A DNA stretch of 64,000 bases, from contig JAEWOE010000006.1 in the NCBI GenBank assembly GCA_023460995.1, positions 868,001-932,000 of the forward strand, given 5' to 3'. Below are positions 60,898 to 64,000 of this stretch, piece by piece. Both the position numbers and the translations under genes were made by a program. Within the stretch, counting starts at the first letter, position 1, and the number at the start of each line of letters is the position of its first letter. This stretch comes from Bacillota bacterium (GTDB taxonomy: Bacteria; Bacillota_I; Bacilli_A; RF39; UBA660). The notes under the pieces were generated by a model. It was not told the DNA's origin. It made no database searches and was given only the letters and a program-made list of their open reading frames with translations.

Positions 60898-62709
60898 TTA
60901 TTCAACCGTAACGGATTTGGCTAAATTTTTAGGCTTATCTATATCACATTTACGATATTTTGCTATCTCATATGAAATTAATTGTAATGGAACTACTGTT
61001 AATACCGCTTGAACTAACTTACTTGTTTTTGGAATAATTACTTTCTGATCGTAAAAATTATCATTAACATCTAAGTCTTCAGTTACAATTAATGTAACAT
61101 TTGCTCCACGAGATTTACATTCCTTTATATTACTAATTGTCTTATCCGCTATTTTAGCCTCAGTTACTATAGCAATAACAGGTGTACCTTTATCAATTAG
61201 TGAAATTGTTCCATGCTTTAATTCACCAGCTGGATAACTTTGAGAATTTATGTAAGATATTTCTTTAAGTTTTAAAGAACCCTCCATAGCAAGAGCATAG
61301 TCAATATTTCTTCCTATAAAGAATATATCATTATGCTTATATAGTTTTTTTGCTATTTCTTTATACTCATCATGTTCATTTAATGTAGATTGAATGTTAG
61401 TAGGTAGTTTTCTGATGCAAGAGATAATATCATTTGCTTCTTCATCACTAATACTACCATTATTTATAGCAATATTCATCGCTATAAGAGCTAATATAGT
61501 AATTTGAGAACTATATGCTTTTGTTGTAGCAACAGCTATTTCAGCCCCAGCTTTAGTATATAAAACCATATCAGCATTTCTAGAAATAGTACTTCCTACA
61601 ACGTTTATAATACCAAGAGTATCAGCCCCAGCTTCTTTAGCTATTTTTAAAGCTGCTAAACTATCAGCTGTTTCTCCTGATTGCGAAACAACAATTACTA
61701 AAGTGTCTTTATCTAAAAATAATTTTTTATAGCGATATTCGCTTGCCACTTCAACATTAGTAGGGATATTAGCAAACTCCTCTATAACACTTTTTCCAAC
61801 CATTCCAGCGTGCATTGCACTACCACAAGCAACTATATCAATTCTTTTATATTTACTAAAGTCTGGCATATTTTCTTTTAAACTACTGATTCCATTTTCA
61901 ATATATGGTAGGGCAGTAGCTTTGATTATTTCAGGCTCTTCAAATATTTCTTTAAGCATGTAATGGTCATAACCATTCTTATCTATAACATTACTACTTC
62001 CTTCAAAAGTTTTAACATCTTTTTTTACAATATCAGCATTTCTATCATATACAATAACTCTTTCATTACTCATTTTAGCAAATTCACCATCATCAAGAAT
62101 GATATATTTATTAGTATATTTAAGTATTGCTGGTACGTCACTAGCTATATAATTTTCTTCATTACCAAGCGCTATAATAAGTGGACTATCTTTTTTTACT
62201 GCATATAAATGATGAAGATGATCATCACAAATTATCCCAAGAGCATAAGCACCGATTGCTCTTTCTTTAAATATGGCAATGGTTTGTTCCATACTATTTG
62301 TTTCTTGATAGATATGATCAAGTAAAGCACAAGCTACTTCAGTATCAGTACTAGACTTAAATACATAACCGTTTTCTATTAATTCTTTTTTTAAATCAAC
62401 ATAATTTTCAATAATACCATTATGTACTATTGAGATTTTTCCTACTTTATGAGGATGACTATTTACATAGTTAGGTTCACCATGAGTTGCCCATCTAGTA
62501 TGACCTATACCTAAATTTGCTTCCGTTTTCATATTTAATTTGTTTTTTAAATTAGCAATTTTACCTTTTTCTTTTTCAATTTCCAATTTATCATTTTTAA
62601 CAAAGGCTATTCCTGCAGAATCATAACCTCTATATTCTAGTCTTTCAAGACCATCTATAATAACTTGTAGGCATCTTTTATCTCCTACATAACCAATAAT
62701 ACCACACAT
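60898..62709 (-). CDS. glmS: Glutamine--fructose-6-phosphate aminotransferase
   Basis: 603 residues, SD AGGAGGAAG. N-terminal class II GATase with Cys2 (MCGIIGYVG), RLEYRGYDSAG, GIGHTRWATHG and NGIIENY. Two SIS domains with SQSGETADSL (about 343) and ATTKAYSSQ. C-terminal KPRNLAKSVTVE-type end. Makes glucosamine-6-phosphate for peptidoglycan. Its leader carries a self-cleaving glmS ribozyme. Confidence 0.97.
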   Translation of the reverse strand: MCGIIGYVGDKRCLQVIIDGLERLEYRGYDSAGIAFVKNDKLEIEKEKGKIANLKNKLNMKTEANLGIGHTRWATHGEPNYVNSHPHKVGKISIVHNGIIENYVDLKKELIENGYVFKSSTDTEVACALLDHIYQETNSMEQTIAIFKERAIGAYALGIICDDHLHHLYAVKKDSPLIIALGNEENYIASDVPAILKYTNKYIILDDGEFAKMSNERVIVYDRNADIVKKDVKTFEGSSNVIDKNGYDHYMLKEIFEEPEIIKATALPYIENGISSLKENMPDFSKYKRIDIVACGSAMHAGMVGKSVIEEFANIPTNVEVASEYRYKKLFLDKDTLVIVVSQSGETADSLAALKIAKEAGADTLGIINVVGSTISRNADMVLYTKAGAEIAVATTKAYSSQITILALIAMNIAINNGSISDEEANDIISCIRKLPTNIQSTLNEHDEYKEIAKKLYKHNDIFFIGRNIDYALAMEGSLKLKEISYINSQSYPAGELKHGTISLIDKGTPVIAIVTEAKIADKTISNIKECKSRGANVTLIVTEDLDVNDNFYDQKVIIPKTSKLVQAVLTVVPLQLISYEIAKYRKCDIDKPKNLAKSVTVE

Positions 62710-62779
62710 TTTTACTTCCTCCTGTGCATTTTAATGCATAATAAAAATATATGTGCGATATATTTTTTGTCGTAATATT

Positions 62780-62905
62780 GATTTTACTATTTGTAATATA
62801 TCTATCGAATACACTTCCGTGATAGCATCCGCTGATTATCTTATAAAATAAGTTCGATAACTATCATCCTCGTCAACCCGAAGGTCCATGCGCTAATTAA
62901 AATGT
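62780..62905 (-). promoter_or_regulatory. glmS ribozyme/riboswitch
   Basis: On the minus strand the leader contains the ribozyme core: A-GCGC cleavage site (between 62894 and 62893), GGTTGACGAGGAT, a TTATCGA segment, and CAGCGGATGCTATCACGG, in the family order. GlcN6P-dependent self-cleavage would trigger mRNA decay and lower glmS expression. 3' boundary (P3/P4) approximate. Confidence 0.9.
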
Positions 62906-62945
62906 CTCTGTTACTATCCTCCTATGAACATCATAACTTTATTAC

Positions 62946-62975
62946 ATTATATTCGAAAAGAAACTATTTTGTCAA
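62946..62975 (-). promoter_or_regulatory. Promoter of glmS
   Basis: Minus strand TTGACA (62975-62970), 18-bp spacer, TATAAT (62951-62946). The rest of the 62976-63106 gap holds only a small hairpin (ATCTTAC / GTAAGAT, 63043-63062) and a TATAAT (63082-63087) for the regulator gene. Confidence 0.75.
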
Positions 62976-63106
62976 TAAAACATGTCTAACTTTATTAGGC
63001 ATGGCGCTTCTAAATAACTAAATAGCTTTGCAAAATAAAGTAATCTTACTTATTTGTAAGATATAAAATATTTTTTTATAGTATAATATATGAAGAGGTG
63101 ACTTGG

Positions 63107-63796
63107 ATGAAAAAAATACTTATTGTAGAAGATGACGAAACAATTAAAATAGGTTTAAAGTACTATTTAGAACAGGAATCTTTTGATGTACTTTTAGCGA
63201 GTAATGGTGAAGAAGCAATTACCAAAATTAAGAATAATCTTGATATTGAAATAATTCTTTTGGATATAAATTTACCTGATGTGAATGGTTTTGATTTATT
63301 TAAAGATATAAAAAAAATAAAAGATTTTCCAATTATCTTTTTAACTGCAAATGATTTAGAAGTATCTATAGTTATGGGTATAGATATGGGAGCAGATGAT
63401 TATATTACAAAGCCCTTTAGAGCTAGAGAGCTAATCTCAAGAATTAATAGTGTTCTTAGAAGGACAAACAGTACAGATAATTCAAGTATAATAAGATTAG
63501 GTAACATATCTATTGATATGAAGCAAGCTAAAGTATTTAAAAATAATATAGATGTTATGCTTACAGCTTTAGAATATAAAATTCTACTAGCTTTAGCCCT
63601 TAATCCAAACACTGTATTTACTCGAGAAAAAATACTAGCTGATATATGGGATGTTAACGAAGAATATGTTAACGATAATACTCTTACTGTTTATATAAAA
63701 AGAATAAGAGAAAAGATTGAGGAAGACCCATCTAATCCTAAAATAATAGTTACAGTTCGTGGTATTGGCTATAAAATAGGTGAGATAGATGTTTAA
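63107..63796 (+). CDS. OmpR/PhoB-type response regulator
   Basis: 229 residues; ATG 63107 with GAGGTGA SD (GTG 63098 overlaps it). Receiver domain with acidic pair EDDE (8-11), phospho-acceptor Asp53 (LLDINLPDVNGF), Thr/Lys (LTAND, ITKPF). C-terminal winged helix with LTALEYKILLALALNPNTVFTREKIL and VYIKRIREKIEEDPSNPKII--VRGIGYKI. Overlaps the sensor kinase start by 8 bp. Confidence 0.93.
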   Translation: MKKILIVEDDETIKIGLKYYLEQESFDVLLASNGEEAITKIKNNLDIEIILLDINLPDVNGFDLFKDIKKIKDFPIIFLTANDLEVSIVMGIDMGADDYITKPFRARELISRINSVLRRTNSTDNSSIIRLGNISIDMKQAKVFKNNIDVMLTALEYKILLALALNPNTVFTREKILADIWDVNEEYVNDNTLTVYIKRIREKIEEDPSNPKIIVTVRGIGYKIGEIDV

Positions 63797-64000
63797 AAAT
63801 AGTGAAGTTACAAAAGTTATTACAATAGAAGTTATTATAGGGATACTTGGAGTTATTATTATGTATGCTATAAGTAACCATATGTACATTAATTATAAAA
63901 AGGAACTTATAAAAAATAATGCTTATATAGTAAATAGAATTATAGAAAAAAATCCTGAGTTAGAAGATCAAGTAATAAGTAGTTTAACAAATCAAAATAT
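63789..64000 (+). CDS. Sensor histidine kinase, N-terminal part (cut by window end)
   Basis: Frame from ATG 63789 to the edge, ~70 residues. Short cytoplasmic start, TM helix (about 10-30), then an extracytoplasmic helical beginning. Overlap with the response regulator identifies it as the partner kinase; no catalytic part is visible. Confidence 0.8.
   Translation, partial: MFKNSEVTKVITIEVIIGILGVIIMYAISNHMYINYKKELIKNNAYIVNRIIEKNPELEDQVISSLTNQN

Noticed and set aside
1..64000. Mycoplasma-type code (TGA as Trp)
   Set aside because: Full-length conserved genes use TGG for Trp and at least the gene at 55725 ends in TGA.

Overview
The window is AT-rich (by eye under a third G+C, not computed) and reads cleanly with the standard bacterial code: TGA is used as a stop and Trp is TGG. 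Strong Shine-Dalgarno sites, TGnTATAAT extended -10 promoters, T-boxes, a glmS ribozyme and an adjacent hisS-aspS / 6S-like RNA / tcdA order point to a low-GC Bacillota. Bacillus-like gene order is preserved in compressed form (comN-secDF-relA-dtd-hisS-aspS-6S-tcdA; dxs-nusB-xseA-xseB-spoIVB-folD; ylbJ-ylbL). The short SMC, compact spacing and gut-type features (choloylglycine-hydrolase family enzyme, BspA-type LRRs) fit an uncultured gut member of Bacilli, for example a reduced RF39-like lineage. That placement is inference.

Layout. 1-5.9 kb: small membrane proteins, two prepilin-like genes, a SpoVB-like flippase and a PH-domain membrane protein. 5.9-14.3 kb: a HelD-like helicase with a short leader, then comN, secDF, a bifunctional Rel, dtd and an AI-2E-family exporter. 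14.4-23.2 kb: two related T-box leaders, one before a ClpX-like AAA+ ATPase and one before hisS-aspS; a pilin-LRR fusion; a probable 6S RNA; a 36-residue small protein; tcdA. 23.3-26.5 kb: smc and two tRNA genes. 26.5-31.9 kb: an accessory-looking stretch beginning with the decayed 3' end of a tyrosine integrase beside tRNA-Leu, then a MiaB-like radical SAM enzyme, a glutamine-amidotransferase-like hydrolase, a GNAT and a PVA/BSH-family hydrolase. 31.9-34.4 kb: cysS behind a Cys-Cys leader ORF, and truB. 34.4-41.9 kb: type IV pilus locus (PilC, prepilin peptidase, PilB on the opposite strand, two large pilin-like proteins). 41.9-56.5 kb: housekeeping and sporulation-family genes (ylbJ, ylbL, mutS, dxs, nusB, xseAB, spoIVB, folD) and small enzymes. 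56.5-60.0 kb: a Cys-rich repeat surface protein behind two near-consensus promoters, and a membrane-anchored protein. 60.0-64.0 kb: a MerR regulator, glmS with its ribozyme, and a two-component system cut by the window end.

The most coherent unusual theme is a type IV pilus apparatus served by several class III (G/F-x-x-x-E) prepilin-like proteins whose C-terminal parts are very different adhesion-type modules: Ig-like plus a lectin/FGE-like tail, BspA-type LRRs, and an ALK-type glycine-rich domain. A Cys-repeat/TSP-like protein has a borderline pilin N-terminus. The machine parts are also modified: PilC has a membrane-plus-coiled-coil N-terminal extension, and PilB lacks an N1 domain and has a long low-complexity tail. 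A second theme is regulation by tRNA or by translation: T-boxes with overlapping GAC/CAC and AAC/CAC specifiers, the latter in front of an AAA+ ATPase rather than an amino-acid gene, and candidate leader peptides before cysS and the HelD-like gene.
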